Source of the DNA: Eopsaltria australis | Taxonomy: Eukaryota > Chordata > Aves > Passeriformes > Petroicidae | Assembly: GCA_034509425.1 (NCBI GenBank) | Contig: JAVTVJ010000464.1 | Span: 620,001-684,000, forward strand | DNA length: 64,000 bases | Direction of reading: 5' to 3' | In this document: positions 35,161-56,960 of the stretch, in pieces | How positions within the stretch are numbered: position 1 is the first letter of the stretch | How the letters are laid out: every line of letters begins with the position of its first letter | Translations under genes and position numbers: made by a program | The notes under the pieces: generated by a model | What the model was told of the DNA's origin: nothing | Database searches by the model: none | What the model saw: the letters and a program-made list of their open reading frames with translations, nothing else

Positions 35161-38100
35161 CTCCCTTCTCCCTTCCCACGGTGACGAAACGCACACTCTA
35201 TCTCTGCCTTAACTGTTTCATCACCTTGTTTACTAAACACGCTGCATTCCGCAGCCACGCGAGGACAGGAAGAAGGAGAGTGGAGGAGAGAAGGAGGCTG
35301 GGCAGCTGTGCCGGGCCACAGCACAGCACTGCATGGCCACCCTGGGGCTGCCCTGCACAGGCACTGCCCTGCTGGCCCCAAGACCATGGTAGCTGTGGTG
35401 ACAGCAGGGCATCACTGGAGGCCAGCCAGGCACTCAGGACCCTGCAGCTCTGTCATCACACTGGCTGGCACTGAACTTGGCTGGCCAAAGGCTGATGGTG
35501 CTGGACCCAGACCCGCAAAGGCCTGGGTGGGCATGGGGGCAGATAGCAGTGGAACCCCCCGTCTGAGCCCCAGCACCTGGAACCCACCTGCCTGGGATTT
35601 GGGAGCTTGCATCCTCACCAGAACTCTGCATCCTTCCCCACCACAGCTGCATCACCCTAGTGGGTCAGAGTGTTTCGAGCACTGGAGATGCCCATGGCTC
35701 CTCACCCCATGGTACTTCTAAGCCCACATGCCAGCAGTCGAATGGCAGAGCCCCTGGTATCAGGAGCTGGCCAGGGGCAGCTCTGGGCACAGGAATGCTC
35801 CACCTGGGCCCCTGGGACATTAGGGGTGCCCTGTCCTTGCTGCCCTGCTCCGCTGACTCAGGTTCCCACCCAGCACAGCACAGACCTTGCCATGGGATGG
35901 TGTTTTCCTGCTTCTCCCAAAGTGCCGACGCTTGTGGGAACGAGAGCAGTGAAGGGGAAAGCAAACAGGGATGAGGAGCGAGGGGAAAACAGATGGCAGA
36001 GAACAAGGCGCAGCGTCAGCGGGGGGGAGGGAGGACTGGGAGGGAGCCTGCAAGGCTGCCTGAGACACAGGTCCCAGAACAGATCCCCTGCCCCAGCCCT
36101 CACAAACCCCGTGAGCCCAAGCTCAGCTGGCTTCATCACCTGGAGGATCCTACTGTTCACCCCATTGCTGTTAGTGCCTGTCCTCCCAGCTCCCAACAGC
36201 ACCAGACTGTGTCTTAGCAGCCGTTCCCTCCCAGGATCCCCTCAGCTCTGGATGAGCCAAGCCAGCAGCTCCTGGGCCAGCCAAAGGACAAGCAGGTTAT
36301 GCTGGCACCCAGCACAGCTGGGAACTGTGAGAGGTAGGCCTGTGCTCCTTGTGCCCTTGAAGAGAAACCCCCATGCCCAAGGGAGGGCTCATCCTGGGGC
36401 AGCATCACCTGCCAAATGCCCTGTGCTGGTGGGATTCATCCCAGGGCCACGGCTGAGCACAGGAAACTCACCGGCAGTGTGGGCTAAGCTGGAAGGAAGC
36501 AATGGTGAGAAATCAGGGGGTTGCCTCACTCCCCCACCACAAGAGCAGCCCCCATGGACACAGGAAATTGCTTCACAAGCAGCCACGATCCTGTGCCCGG
36601 TGTGACGAACACGTCCAGCCAAGCATCCCCTCATGGTGGGACACAGCCCAGGGACCCCACAGCCAGGTCACCCCCCAGCCCCCTCCCACAGTGTCCAGCC
36701 TGCCCCTCTTGTCCCTGTGATGGCCCAGCTCTTCACCAGACAGGAGGCAGTGGCTCTCTGTGCTCCCTGCCTGGCTGGCAGCTGAGGTGAGGAGGGCCTC
36801 CACCCAGGTGCTCTGAGAACCCATTGAAGCTGGCGGCTCCTGAGGCATTTGGGGAGCAGGCACTGCTCCACATCCTCCACTCTCCAGGCTGCCAGGACCT
36901 CAGCCCACAGCACAGAGCTGTTGTGGGAGCTGGGTGCTAAATAAACCCTGCGAGGATGCACCTGCAGGGCAGCTCCAACAAGGAGATTTCTGACTCCAGC
37001 TCTGGGAAGCAGTCAGTCAGATCCAGCTCTGGTCTCCCTGGCACTGTGGCAGACTCCTTGGCCTTCCCCATGCTATTCCCATCCCTCGTTTCCACCATAC
37101 ACAGAAGCTTTAGCTCCAACAGCCTGGGCACTCTGCCATGGCACACCTTGGCATCGTGCTGCCTGTGGCACCCTGAGGTGCAGAGCCACAGCACAAAGTA
37201 GTGCTGGCAGAAATGGGGCTGAGAGGGGAGTGGCGCCTCAGAGCAAGTTATGGCAGAAGGAGATGAGGGCCAATGCCCCGTACACTGTGCACCAGTCCCA
37301 GCAAGCCCTCCAGCTGGGCTGTGGGAGCTCCAGTGGGGGGTTGCTGGCCACAGCTCTGCCCCCGGCCTGGCCGCTCCCACTGACTCATGGCCCCACTCAC
37401 CAGCTTCCTCCTGGAACCATCCCGGGGGAATTTCTGGTGACTCTCTGGAGGCTCGTCAGGGAGCAGGGCCAGGGCAGGAGGGAAACCCCCGTGTCTGGCA
37501 GTGCTGGCAGCCTCTGTACCAGGCAGGGAATTCTGTGGGATGGGCTCAGCACTGCTGGCATGAGCCCCATGCAAGGCAGCCTCGATCAGCTTGTCTGTGG
37601 GAGCTGGGTCAAGGCACAGGTGCCTCAGAAAGTGCCCGTGTGGAGGGAGGCTTGGGGCAGCCACTGCAGCTGGTGGGAAAGAAAGAGAAGAGGGCAGTGG
37701 CGACAGGGGCAGCGCCACAGGCAGGAGAGGGCTGTGCATGGCAGAGACCCCAGGAGCCGTGCCCAGCCCAGGCTGCCCATGGCCTTTTTCACTCCCAGAG
37801 CCCCTAAAAGGAGTGAGATGGAAAAACTCACGCAGACATCCTCCATCCCAGACACTGCCTGAGCCACGAGGCTGTCGGTCACCACCGTCGCTGCCGAAAG
37901 GGGAAGGAACAGCCACCGCAGCCCCTTCACACACCCTTACTCACAGCCACCCTCAGGCAGACCCTCTGTGGGAAACTGGTCCAGGACCTCAAAGGAAGCT
38001 GGTGCCTGCCTGCATCCCTGTCCCGGACAGAGGCTGACAGGACACAGTGGCACCTCTGTGAGGCTGCAGGTCTCCTGCTGGGAGGTGCTGGTTGGGCCAG

Positions 38101-41100
38101 CAGTGAGGTTTGGGGGGACTGTATGGAGCCAGGGCTCCTAGACTCCCCCCCAGTTCCATTTCCCCCATAGAGGCAAGCAGGGTGGGGGACAGCCAGGGAG
38201 GGAGTGTGACACCGGACAGCCAGGGGAGAGGTCCACAAACATGGGATGCACAAGGGCAACAAAGCCAGTGGGGAGCTGAGGAACCAGGGGTGAGAAAACA
38301 CCCAGCTGCCACAGTCACCCAGGCACCCCAGACAGGGGACAGGGGGACACAGGAGAAAAGGACAGGCACAGGCGTGTGGATGGCATCAGGTGCCCTCCCA
38401 GCATAAACAGGAGTGTGGTGGCAAGGGCAAGGGGAAGTGGGGTGGGAGAGAGTCAGCATCTTGTGTGGGTGAGACAGCACAGGATCAGGGAGAGCAAACG
38501 CCGGTTGCACTGGGAACACGACCTGTGAAGAGGGAAGGGAGTGCTTGAACTTGGCAGAGGAAGAGCCAGTGCCACGGCCACCATGGCACAGCCAGACGCC
38601 CTGAACAGGGGGCAGGGCATTCCTGCATGCCTCCAGCTGAGCCAGCCTCACTGCCCTGAGCTACAATGCCCCGAAACCCATCCCTGCTCATGTCCCGTGG
38701 ACTCTGCACCACCCCATGCTCAGGGAGCAGAGCTGACAGCCCAGCACTGGCTGCCCTGGCCAGCACTGGTCCATGGTATGCAGTGAGCGGAGCACGGGGA
38801 CGCTTGGCATGAGAGCAGGACAGGGCAGAGGGAGCAGCTCTGCGTCAGAGCCTCGGAGCCCCATCACTCCTGCTCAAGGGCTCCAGACAGAAACAACATT
38901 CCTGCACACACTTCCCGTATCTGCTGCCCCGGCGCTGGGCCCTGCGTGGGCTGGGACTGCAGTCTCCAGCTGGGCCCAGGACCCTTCCTGGCAAACCACC
39001 CTGCGCGCCGCAGACCCGCAGCTCTCCAGCACCACCAGTCCCTGGCCCTGCATCCCTTCCTTGCCTGCCCCAAGCTCTGTGTACCCACCTGCCCAGCTCC
39101 TTGCCTGCCCCTTGCCTCACCTGGGGAACTCCCCACCCCTCAGCATCAGCTTCTTGCCAAGCCGTCACCCCTGCTTGCCTGGTGTCCTGCCCCCCCCCAG
39201 CCCCTTACCCCTTAGTCCCACTGCCGCCCAGCCCGGCTGCCCCCAGGCCGATGCTGCTGCTCCCGCACCGCTTGTCTGGGTGAGGATGACGCGGGCGCTG
39301 TCACCGGGCGGCTCACTCCTCCCTGCAGGCGCTGAAACCAGCCCTGCCGTGTCACACCCATCCCAGCTGCAAACCACACATGACGGATCCCCTGCCTGCT
39401 GCACCGACTCCCGGTATCCAGGTGGGCGGCACAGTCACCTCCCTGTGTCAGGTTGGGACATCCCCCTCCATGCCCACATGGGAACTCCCCACATCTGTTG
39501 GGGTCCCACTGGGATGCTGGAGCAGGAATCACACCCAGAGCTCCATTCACCAGATGCTGGGGCTGACAGCTGGCACGGTTGCACACCTCACACCGAGGCC
39601 ACCAGCAGCCTGCTCCAAACATTGCAGGGCTCTTGTGCTTCAGGACTTCCTTTGCTGTAAACTCCATCCCATCCCTTGAACCTCCTGCTGCCTCAGCTTC
39701 AGCCTCCAGCTTTGACCAACCTTTCTTCTCCCAAACTTTCCCACCTGATGGGAGCAGGAGCACGGGGCATTCAGGCAGGTAAGAGGGTCACAGGATCCAG
39801 GTCACCTGGGGAGCATTTGGGAAGGGATATCCATGAGCAGCCTTATGGCCATCATCCCCTCAGCATCCCCTCTTGGGTGACCCTCCATGGAAGCATCTCC
39901 TGCGCACCACAGGAGTGAGGCAGGGCTGGGAGAGGAGGGAGGCAGGACAGAGCTGGGTGGCTGCCAGCTCTGGGGGGCACAGCTGCTGCGGTGAACCATC
40001 AGCACCATGGCACAGGACGGGTGGGCAGCGCTTTGTTCCTGCCAGTGACAAGGGCACAGCAGCTGCCTGCTAAAACAGGAAGAGCAGCAATTGTGACAAT
40101 GATGAGGAACCTGACTGTGCGAGGGGACAACGTGCTGCCAGGAATCCAGGGCTGTCAGCAATGGAGCGGCTTGGGAATAAGGAGCGGGGGTTTGTGGAAG
40201 GTGGAATATGGGCAAAACTGGTGGTATTTAATTGTAAATTACACCAAGCAGAAGGAAGGGCGGTAGATGCAACACGTTTGGATTTCAGTAAAACATTTGA
40301 CAACTGTTCCAGCGCTTGCTGCCAAATTAACTCAGAGCAGCTCAGTTGTCAACACAGGCATATGGACAAAGCCCAGGCAGCCCAGGAATGGCACACAGGC
40401 TGGCTGTCTGCCGGGAGCTGCCCCGGCCACACGACCTGAGACCTTTCAAAACCGGGCATTGTGCGAGCAGAGGAAGGCAGACCCTGGGCTGAAGGAACAC
40501 CAGGATGGACAGAGCTGCCATGCTGCCAAAGGATGAGCATCCAGGCAAGAGCCAGGAGACCTGTGAGAGCTGCCATGCCCTGGGGTGTAGCAACCTCCCC
40601 CAGCTGAGGGACTGGAGTGAGGGGCACTGGGCAGAGCAGCCTCGCAGGACCAGCCATAGGCAGGGACACAGGACTGGCAGGGTTGGGAACCCCACGGCAG
40701 CGCCAGGTACTGACCCTCTGCTCTGGGAGTGCTCATCCAGGCACAGCCCCATGCAGGGGATGAGTGCAGGGGACAGACAGAGACCAGTACACTGCATACC
40801 CAAGGCCTTTGGGGCCCTGCTACATACACAGTTCTCAGCCCACCTTGTTTATTTTACTTATATTTCAGTAATTTGCTGATTACCATTTTTTAACTAACCA
40901 GCAGTGATGAATCAGCAGCATGGGAGAGGGTGGAAACTGGTGGCCTTGGACCGTGGCTCCAAGGTCTCAGGGTCTGGGAAGGAAGCCACAGGATCCCTCC
41001 AGTAGGGGAAAAAAAACACTCAGCAGCAGCAGCAGATCTGGCAGGCGTGAGGGAACCAGCTGTTTGCACCCAGCAGCTCCAAGCACATCCTGGAAAAGAT

Positions 41101-44100
41101 GTTGATAGCCCCAAAAGCTTTCAGGAATGGCAGCCATGGCACTGACCTGGGTGTGGGATAAGACACGTGGGAGAAGGAATGAACGACTCGGCGCTGCCGT
41201 CACTCCATCTTGGGGTCAGGGCAGGCACTGACGGCACAAGAGGCACCAAGACACACCAGGAGAGCCCTTTCGTGCCCAAGGCACAGCCACCAGCAGCACC
41301 TCCAGGGCCAGTGAGCTGCCTCCTGCCAAGGGGACTGTGTGAGGTTTTGAGTGGTCTCACCATCAACTTCCGTGGGCTCCTCTGCTGGGAGTGGCTCCTG
41401 CCTGTCCCAGGAGCGCCCTGCCTGAGCCCAAGGGTGGCATTATGGCTGAGGTCACAGGTTCAGCCACAGCTTTGGTGGCCACAGAACACAGGCATTATCC
41501 TATGGCACTCCCACTTATGCCAGCACTCTGGGAAATGGGGATCCCAGCAGGAACAGTCAGCATCAGAAGAGGCTGCTCACCACAGACGCACCACCCTGGC
41601 AGAGGGCAGAGGGGCCGAGGCAGTGCCCAGCAGGAAGCTATCCCAGCTCTCACAGCCACCCTGGCATGGAGCGATCCCCCAGGAGTGCCCCAGGAGCCTT
41701 CTCAAGGAGCCAGCACTGCTGGGAAGGCACAGAGCGGTGAGGCAATCTGGTGTGAAGAAAAACCATTTCCTGCAGCAAGGGCTGCTTTGCTCAACGTTTT
41801 ACAAAATGTGCTGATGCAACTGCCCTTCCCAGGTGGGATATAAATACAAGCCTTGATGTGGATTCGTGCCCTGCAGCTACACAAACATCGCAACAATGTT
41901 TTCTTTGAGAAGAAAAAAGAAAACAAGGAGGAACAAACAGCGCGGATGACAAAATCACCGGCAGTGGAAGTCCGGAGTTCGGGTTGCAGGGAGAGGGGGG
42001 AGGCTGAGGCTCTGCCTTGGGCACCGTGCTCAGCACAACTATCTCCTATTTTGGGACAGTGACCAGGCCATGAGCTCACGGAAGAGCCATTGTGGGAGCG
42101 GGAAAAGCCCGGCAGCTCAGCAAAATGCACTGGGGAGGGGGAGCCCAGCGTGGCCACGGGGCACCAGCAACAACAGTTCCCTGACCAGGGTCACTCATCA
42201 TTGCGTGCTCACCCTGCCTGAACTGCTTGTCTGACGGTAGCTCCTTGCCAGCGCTGCATCCAGGCTGAACAGCAGGGACCTGGGAAACCTCCCCGGGCCT
42301 GGGACAGCCTGTCAGTGCAGCCCATCAAGCAGCCTGATAAAACCAGCCTCGTACTCCGCCCAAGCCTGAGCTTTGTCCTCCAGGCACAAGTGCTGCGTTG
42401 TCTCCTCAGCCCGTTCCCAAAAGGCCTTTAACCTGCTGCTCCCCCCGCTAAGGTATTTGGACACACATCCAACACGTGTTGCAGCCATTTTTGGATCCTC
42501 TTTAAGCCGCTTGCTGAGATGTCTTTGTGTTTTCTTTGGCTCTGAAGTGATTCCAGGCTCGGAGGCACAACAGCAGAGAGTTATCAGCAAGGAGCGGTGC
42601 CTGCGGAACCGAGGACGGGAGCCGTGCTCTGGCTGCCCTGGAAATCCCCTGCTCACCCCGCCTGGGGGCACGCAGCATTTTTAAAAATAGCAGGTTACCC
42701 ATCACAGCAAAGCTCTGCTGGGACAATTCACCGAGACAGAGGACATGGGGCACCTCTGCAGGGTGACAGGGAAGCTTGACGCAACTTTCCATCAGCCGAG
42801 CCAGCACCAGGAGGGTTTGTACGAGCCCCTGAGGCCCCTGGAGCTCAGGCTGCTTTGCCCTGCAGCCATCACCCGTTGGGAAAATCCTTCATTTGTCTCA
42901 CACAGCAGCTGACTGAAGGCAAAAAGAGGAAACCTGCTGGTCTGACACAAATCCATCCCGCTTCCTCTACCTGGCAGGCAGCTTTTGCCAGGGGTTCCTC
43001 CGACAGTACTCCCCCTCCCCGACAGAAACACGGAGCTTCCCCCAACAGGGAGCACAAGGGCATTCCAAACCCAGCCAGAGCCGGTCACAGGCAGCGCTGG
43101 TGTGAGCTACAGAACTACTGAGAGGGGACATCAGGCATAGGAGCACCTCCCTCCCATCCTCCCCTACTCCACTTCCCCCACTGAGCTACACAGGGCTGCT
43201 TTAAAAAGCAGTAGTGGGAGAAAAAAGCCCAAGCCGTCGGTGTTTCTGGGTTTCTGACATGACAGTGACGGCAGCAGCCGGGCGCATGTGGGGACTCAGC
43301 CCTGAGGCGCTGGCAGCAGCGCTGCGGCAGCACAGCTCACACAGCCAGCCCGGGGATGGCTCTCACCGCTGCTGTCTGCCCATGATGGATGAGGGCATAA
43401 ACCTTTCAAGGATGCATTTAATTAGCTTGAAAAAGAGCCGGAAGGTGCACACGCAGCAGCTGGCGGTGCAGCTCCTCTACTGCCTCTGCCGGGCACACGG
43501 TGCCTCCGGGAACTCCCACATGGGGCAGGACACAAGGGACCCGCAGAGCCCCAGAGAAGAGCCCCGGGCTGCAGGGGCTGGATCCAGGCACCGCCTGCCT
43601 TGCCCCGGAGCGAGGCACAAAGGCACCAAATGCTGCAGAGTACTGATCCAGAGAGCTGATCCAGCCCAGCAGCCATCGGCTCGGGTTTCTGGCAGGCTGC
43701 GTCCACGCTCAGACTGCGCCAGATGAGACACAGTCTGTCCTCCTGCAGCTGGCACCATGTCAGCCCCGGCTCCGGACCGGCCGTCCTGGCCAGTGACACG
43801 ATGGCACTGCCCACCCCGACCTGCACTGCGGGCTGGCTCGCTCTGAGTGGCCCTGGAACCGCGTGGGATGCGGAGCCCTGAGCCCCCCTTGCCTCGTGTG
43901 TCCCTTCCACAGGGACCAGAGCCAGGGTCAGCCCAGCACGGCCCAGCCCCAGCAGAGCACAGGCACAGTAAAGATGCCTTTCTTCCAGAAAAAAAAAAAC
44001 CGGGATAGAGCACTGCAACATGAGAAAATACCAGTGGGAACAAGGAGCCACCTGAGGGTTTGTTAAAGCCATCACCACGGAGCAGAGGCCAAGCCCAGGC

Positions 44101-44449
44101 CATGCACAGCTGAGCTGAGCTGGAGGATCTGGAACAGCACCGCGATCAGCAGTGCTGCAGGGAGCTGGGACAGCAGCAAGGTCCGAGCGCATCCCTGCAG
44201 GGAATGCTGTGCCATCAGGAGGTGCCAGCAATGCCCCTCAGCCTGCAGTGCTCTGGGAGCCCCCGGAGAGGCCAGAGCAGCCCCCCAGACTGTGCACCCC
44301 GAGCGCCGGAGGTGCTGCCAGCAGCCAGTGCAGCCTAATCGGGTGCCCGTCGCCACCTGCAGTGGGGCAAAACCATGCCGGAGGTGAGCGAGAGCCCATC
44401 GGAAGGTGGCTGCTGTGCAGATGCAGAGCTGCCATGAAAGAGGCGAGTT
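35161..44449. other. Head-to-head intergenic interval MMP9 - ZNF335
   Basis: 9.3 kb with no supported gene on either strand. Frames present are short and without motifs. The notable content is an old LINE RT fragment near 40.2-40.3 kb, an AT-rich segment at 40840-40920 and an ATATAAATA motif at 41838-41846 with no gene next to it. The interval probably holds MMP9 and ZNF335 regulatory DNA, but no particular element can be defended from one sequence. Confidence 0.6.
40200..40335 (+). mobile_element. Decayed non-LTR retrotransposon (CR1-type) RT fragment
   Basis: A plus-strand frame reads VDATRLDFSKTFDNC, matching the reverse-transcriptase LDFSKAFD motif typical of CR1 LINEs. The surrounding frame (FNCKLHQAEGRA) also fits the segment before that motif. 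The fragment is short and truncated on both sides, and is inactive. Confidence 0.6.
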
Positions 44450-45569
44450 TGGCTTCAAGGGACAAACGGACAGCAGGTGCCGTTCCCCGCAGACACCGAG
44501 GGGGAAAGAGCTCAGCAGCCTGAGGCTGGGCCGCCGCCGAGGCTGAGCGCGGCAAGGCCCCAGGCCTCGCAGGGCAGGGCAGGGCGCGGCGCAGGCCCCG
44601 CCGCTCGGCCGGGATCACTCCGGGGACGGGCGGCCCCAGCCCACACGGCACGCCGGAGTCAGCGCCCACCGCGGACTACGGAACGGGAGCTGGAGCGCCG
44701 GGGCTGCACGGCTCACTCGAGTAAGGACCTCGGCTGGGGGGACGCGCTGCCGGGCCGGGCGGGAAGCGGAGGGAACGAGAGAACGCCGTGACCGCAGCGA
44801 GCGCCCGAGCCGCGCTCCGGGCCCAGCCCCGCCGCCACTTCCGCCTTCCCGTCACGTGGCGGGCGCAACCCGGTGCGACAGCGACGCTCAGGGCCCAGGC
44901 GCCGCTTCCTGACGCCACGACGCACGGCCGCACCACCGCCGACCCTTCCGCGGGGAAAGTAGTCCCCGGCGGGGCGCCGGGGCCTCTCCACTCTCGCGGG
45001 GGGCGGGCGGCGCCGGGAGGCGCCTGAGGTGGCGGCCGGAGCGAGGAGCGCGTCTCCGCCACGGCGAGCGCTGCAGGCGGGGCAGGGGGCTGGGCGGCGG
45101 TAAGTAGTCCCGGTGCGGGGCCAGCGCCGCCGTATCGCTGCGCGGCAAGAGGGCGGGGGGGCATGGCGGCCGCCGTGGTGCCGGCTCGGGCGGGGGCGCG
45201 GCGAGGCCGCGGCGGACCGGGTGAGGGCGCGGGTCGGCGGGCGGGCGGCGGCGGCGGGACCCACTCGCCCCGGCGTGGCGGCGTCTCCCCCGCCCCGGCG
45301 GCACCGGGGCCGCCCCGCCGTGTGCGCGCGCGCGGAGGCGGCGGGGGGGACCCCGCGGCAAGATGGCGGCCGAAGGCCGGGCGGGGCCGCGGGGCATGAC
45401 GGGACCGGGGGCGCCAGGTGGCGGCGGGACCCCCGTGAGGCTGCCCGGGACCCCCGGGGATGGGCCCGCGGCGGCTCCGGGGCCCCGGGCCCGCCTAGCC
45501 GGGACCCCCGCCGTGCACCGGGACAGCGGGAGGCGGGCGGCGGCCCTGACGGCGGCGGTCCTCCCGCAG
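44450..45569 (+). promoter_or_regulatory. ZNF335: ZNF335 CpG island promoter and untranslated first exon
   Basis: Very CpG-dense and TATA-less. An ETS-type ACTTCCG (44837-44843) and a TCACGTG E-box (44852-44858) lie close together, as in broadly expressed promoters. A good donor (CGG then GTAAGT, GT at 45100-45101) probably ends an untranslated first exon that splices to the acceptor at 45568-45569, 31 bases before the start codon. Confidence 0.75.
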
Positions 45570-45600
45570 GTCGAGCGTAGCGGGCGCCGGCAGGGCGGGC

Positions 45601-54232
<8,632 letters not shown>

Positions 54233-54850
54233 CAGCGGGCCGGGGCCGCACCGTGCCGGGCAGGCGGCCGCACTGGCAGCAGCCGCCCCAGCCAGCAGTT
54301 GCCTTATTGTCCCGGGGCTGCGAGGGATGCACCTGAGCCGTGGCGGCACAGACACAACCAGGGACACGCTGCCGCTCGGCCCTGTGCCGTGGGAGTCCTG
54401 CACATCCCCCCAGAGACTGCTCAGCAGCCACGGGGGCAGCCCTTGTGTGGACGGTCTCTGCCTGTTGCACTTGATGGTCTGAAATCCCTTTTCCTGAACG
54501 GTCTGTGTGGGCAGCCATGGATCGGCATCTGCCCAGCACATGAGGATCCTGGGGAAGCTGTAGGGCTGGGCACAACGGTGTGGTGCAGTGTCAGAGGTGG
54601 GGTGTGTGCAGCCACAGCCACTGCTCCCTGCAGCCATGGGGCCAGTGGTCCTAGTGGGACAGCAGCCAGCCCTCCTGTGGCATCTCCGGCCTGCAGGCAG
54701 GCAGCAGCAGGGCTCTGGACTGGAGGAACCCAAGAAGGAGGGAGAAGATGCTCTATTTTTCTTCTGAAGAGGGATGGACTCTGTGTTAGTCCATTGGTGG
54801 TTGTTGGAGGGGTTCAGCTGTGACATTCTCAAGTTTTGACTGTGCTTATG

Positions 54851-54856
54851 AATAAA
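54851..54856 (+). terminator. ZNF335: ZNF335 poly(A) signal
   Basis: AATAAA about 620 bases after the stop codon, followed within 20-40 bases by a TG-rich tract ((TG)n at about 54871-54885), a normal cleavage context. 54233-54850 is the 3' UTR. Confidence 0.9.
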
Positions 54857-54889
54857 AAGGGATGGAGATCTGTGTGTGTGTGTGCCTGC

Positions 54890-56917
54890 CTGGGGGTCCA
54901 AGGGGACAGGGATGGCACAGCCCAGCCTCAGCACAGCCCTGCAGCTGAGGCACACAGAGCCTGGAGCACAGCGCTGTGCTGGGCCGGTCGCTGCTGGCAG
55001 ATGCCCTGGGCTATCAGCTGCCTCTCGCCCGAGTGACCTTGACTCCTGGGAAGCGAGCCGGGCAGCTGGGACAGCGGTGGGCTTGGGGCTGGAGTCATGA
55101 AATTAATCGAGTGGTAAACAGCCTAAATCCCGTGTAACTCTGTCCCGAGCCACACACCGCCCTCCTGAGCGGCTTGTCTGGGCCTATTTACATGCGATTA
55201 TAACAGCTAATCGCAGAGTTTTAGTTCTTTGCTCCTGCATTAAACTGATTATCCGCGGAGGGGAGAAAGGCCGGGAACCACTCTGGCTCGGTGAGAGCCT
55301 CGGTGAAGCCTGAGCCCCGCGGCTGCGGGGCGGGGGCGGGGTGATCTCTGCTGGGCTCTCCCTGGCCTCATGCAGGGCACGGCGATGGCACCGGGGCCGC
55401 TGTGGGACGCCCCCCCTGACCACCAGGGCAGTGAGGTGTGGGTGGCCCCACGCCTCCCCTGAGGTGGCAGTGGCTGATGTGCCTGTCCCAGCTGTGGCTC
55501 TGTCCTGGCCGTAGCTCTGTCCCGCTGCCTTCACACCAGCCTTGCCCGTGCCCAGTAGTGCTGGTGCATGCCTGTGCCTGCCCGGCCGCGGCTCGGTCGC
55601 TGTCCAGCTGTGTCTGCCCGCCGTGCCGGCGGCTGGCTGTGGCCCTCCCTCTCCAGCTGTGCTGTGCAGGGTCAGGATGCTGTGCGCAATCCGCAGGCGC
55701 TTTCCTAGATTACAGCCCCATTATCTAATCAAGCAGATCCACGGTGCTGATTAGGGCGGGACAAGTCTCGTGGGGACAAGGTTATGGGGCCACTGCGGGG
55801 CCGTGGCCAGGGCTGGTCCCAGCCAGCAGCACCGGTGACCTGACTGGCTTGAGGCTTCCACACCTGTGGCTGCCCAGAGCACAAGACCAGCCCACTGTGG
55901 GATGGATGGGACCAGAGCTCTGGCTGCTGTATGTTGGGAGCTCCAGGTGCTCCTGGGGCTCTGGCCATGGGCTAGTGCAGAGGCTTGGGACTTCTGGGTG
56001 CTGGCACCTCAGCCCTGGGACCTTCTGCTGTCACCAGGGCCTGCAGGGATCCAGGGATGTGGCCAGGCTCATTAGCACCGGTGACCTTCGCCTTCCTGTC
56101 CTGGCCAGCGCTAAGCGGGTTTGTTACATATTTAATATCCTGAGAGCGTTATTAGTCGGTATTTAATGACGGATACAACCTGTGGGATAATCCCAGTCTT
56201 AGTGGGGAGGCGTGGCGGCAGGAGCAGGCGGCTCAGGGGGTCGCGGGCTCTCGGGGCCCCTCACACAGCTGCCCACCACTGCCCTGCTCACCCTCTGCCC
56301 CCGCTGTGCCAGCCACAGGAACCCCCAGTGCCTGCAGGGATCCCCACTGTCCGTGGGGCTGCGGGACCCTTCACCACTCTGCTGCCAGAAATCTGGCAGC
56401 AGGCATGGCAGTGCTGGGGCTTGAGTGAGGACCTGGCCAAGCCAGAGGAGGAGCAGGATGGGGCAGGCAGCATGGGTTGCTGTCCTCCCACCAGGCTATA
56501 GTTCTTCCACCAGCCCCTGGCCCTCCAACTTGCCCTTCCACAGGGTAGGGGGCTCTGCCAGTCCCAAGTCAGGGCTGGGGTCATGGATGGGGCACAGCTC
56601 GGCACTGCAGTAAAGCCCCAGGTGGGCTGTGTGCTTGTGGCTGGGGGTGGCCGTGGGGCTCATGGTGGGCCCCATGTGCCAGCCTGGGGGTGCCACTGTT
56701 CCCCATCCCTGGGAGCTGTGTAGGCTTGCAGAGCTGGGGGGCTGGGAGGGACCAGGGCTCTGGCTGGTGGCAGGCAGGAGAGGAGGACGGTCCCTGCAAG
56801 TCCCTGCCCAACAGTAGCTGGCGAAGGGGGGGGTATCAGGTGCCCCAGATCCTGCTGCTGCTCTCGTGGGTGCTAATACCCCCTAATCAGCTGTCAGTCA
56901 CTGCGGACCCCAGCAGC
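54890..56917. promoter_or_regulatory. Upstream interval of the IRX-class gene with clustered TAATC/GATTA motifs
   Basis: No exon is supported. AT-rich islands at 55085-55260, 55700-55755 and 56105-56200 break the GC-rich background. They hold repeated TAATC/GATTA cores at 55104, 55208, 55247, 55708, 55726, 55749, 56188 (within GGGATAATCCC) and 56884. TAATC(C) is the preferred core of K50 homeodomains such as OTX/CRX/PITX. Between the islands the sequence is unremarkable. Confidence 0.45.
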
Positions 56918-56924
56918 TATAAAA
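56918..56924 (+). promoter_or_regulatory. TATA box of the IRX-class gene
   Basis: TATAAAA lies 37-43 bp before the start codon at 56961. A start site about 30 bp downstream would leave a 5' UTR of only about 10-15 bases, unless the first AUG used lies elsewhere. CTAATC (56883-56888) and CTGTCA (56891-56896) lie just upstream. Confidence 0.6.
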
Positions 56925-56960
56925 CACCCGGGAGCAGCTCCCCGGCTCCTCTCCTGCAGC

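Noticed and set aside
41829..41850. TATA-like ATATAAATA as a promoter
   Set aside because: No open frame, CpG island or conserved element downstream; chance AT-rich motif.
42312..42671. 119-codon minus-strand frame in the MMP9-ZNF335 interval
   Set aside because: Somewhat less biased composition than its neighbours, but no family motif, splice context or promoter; isolated.
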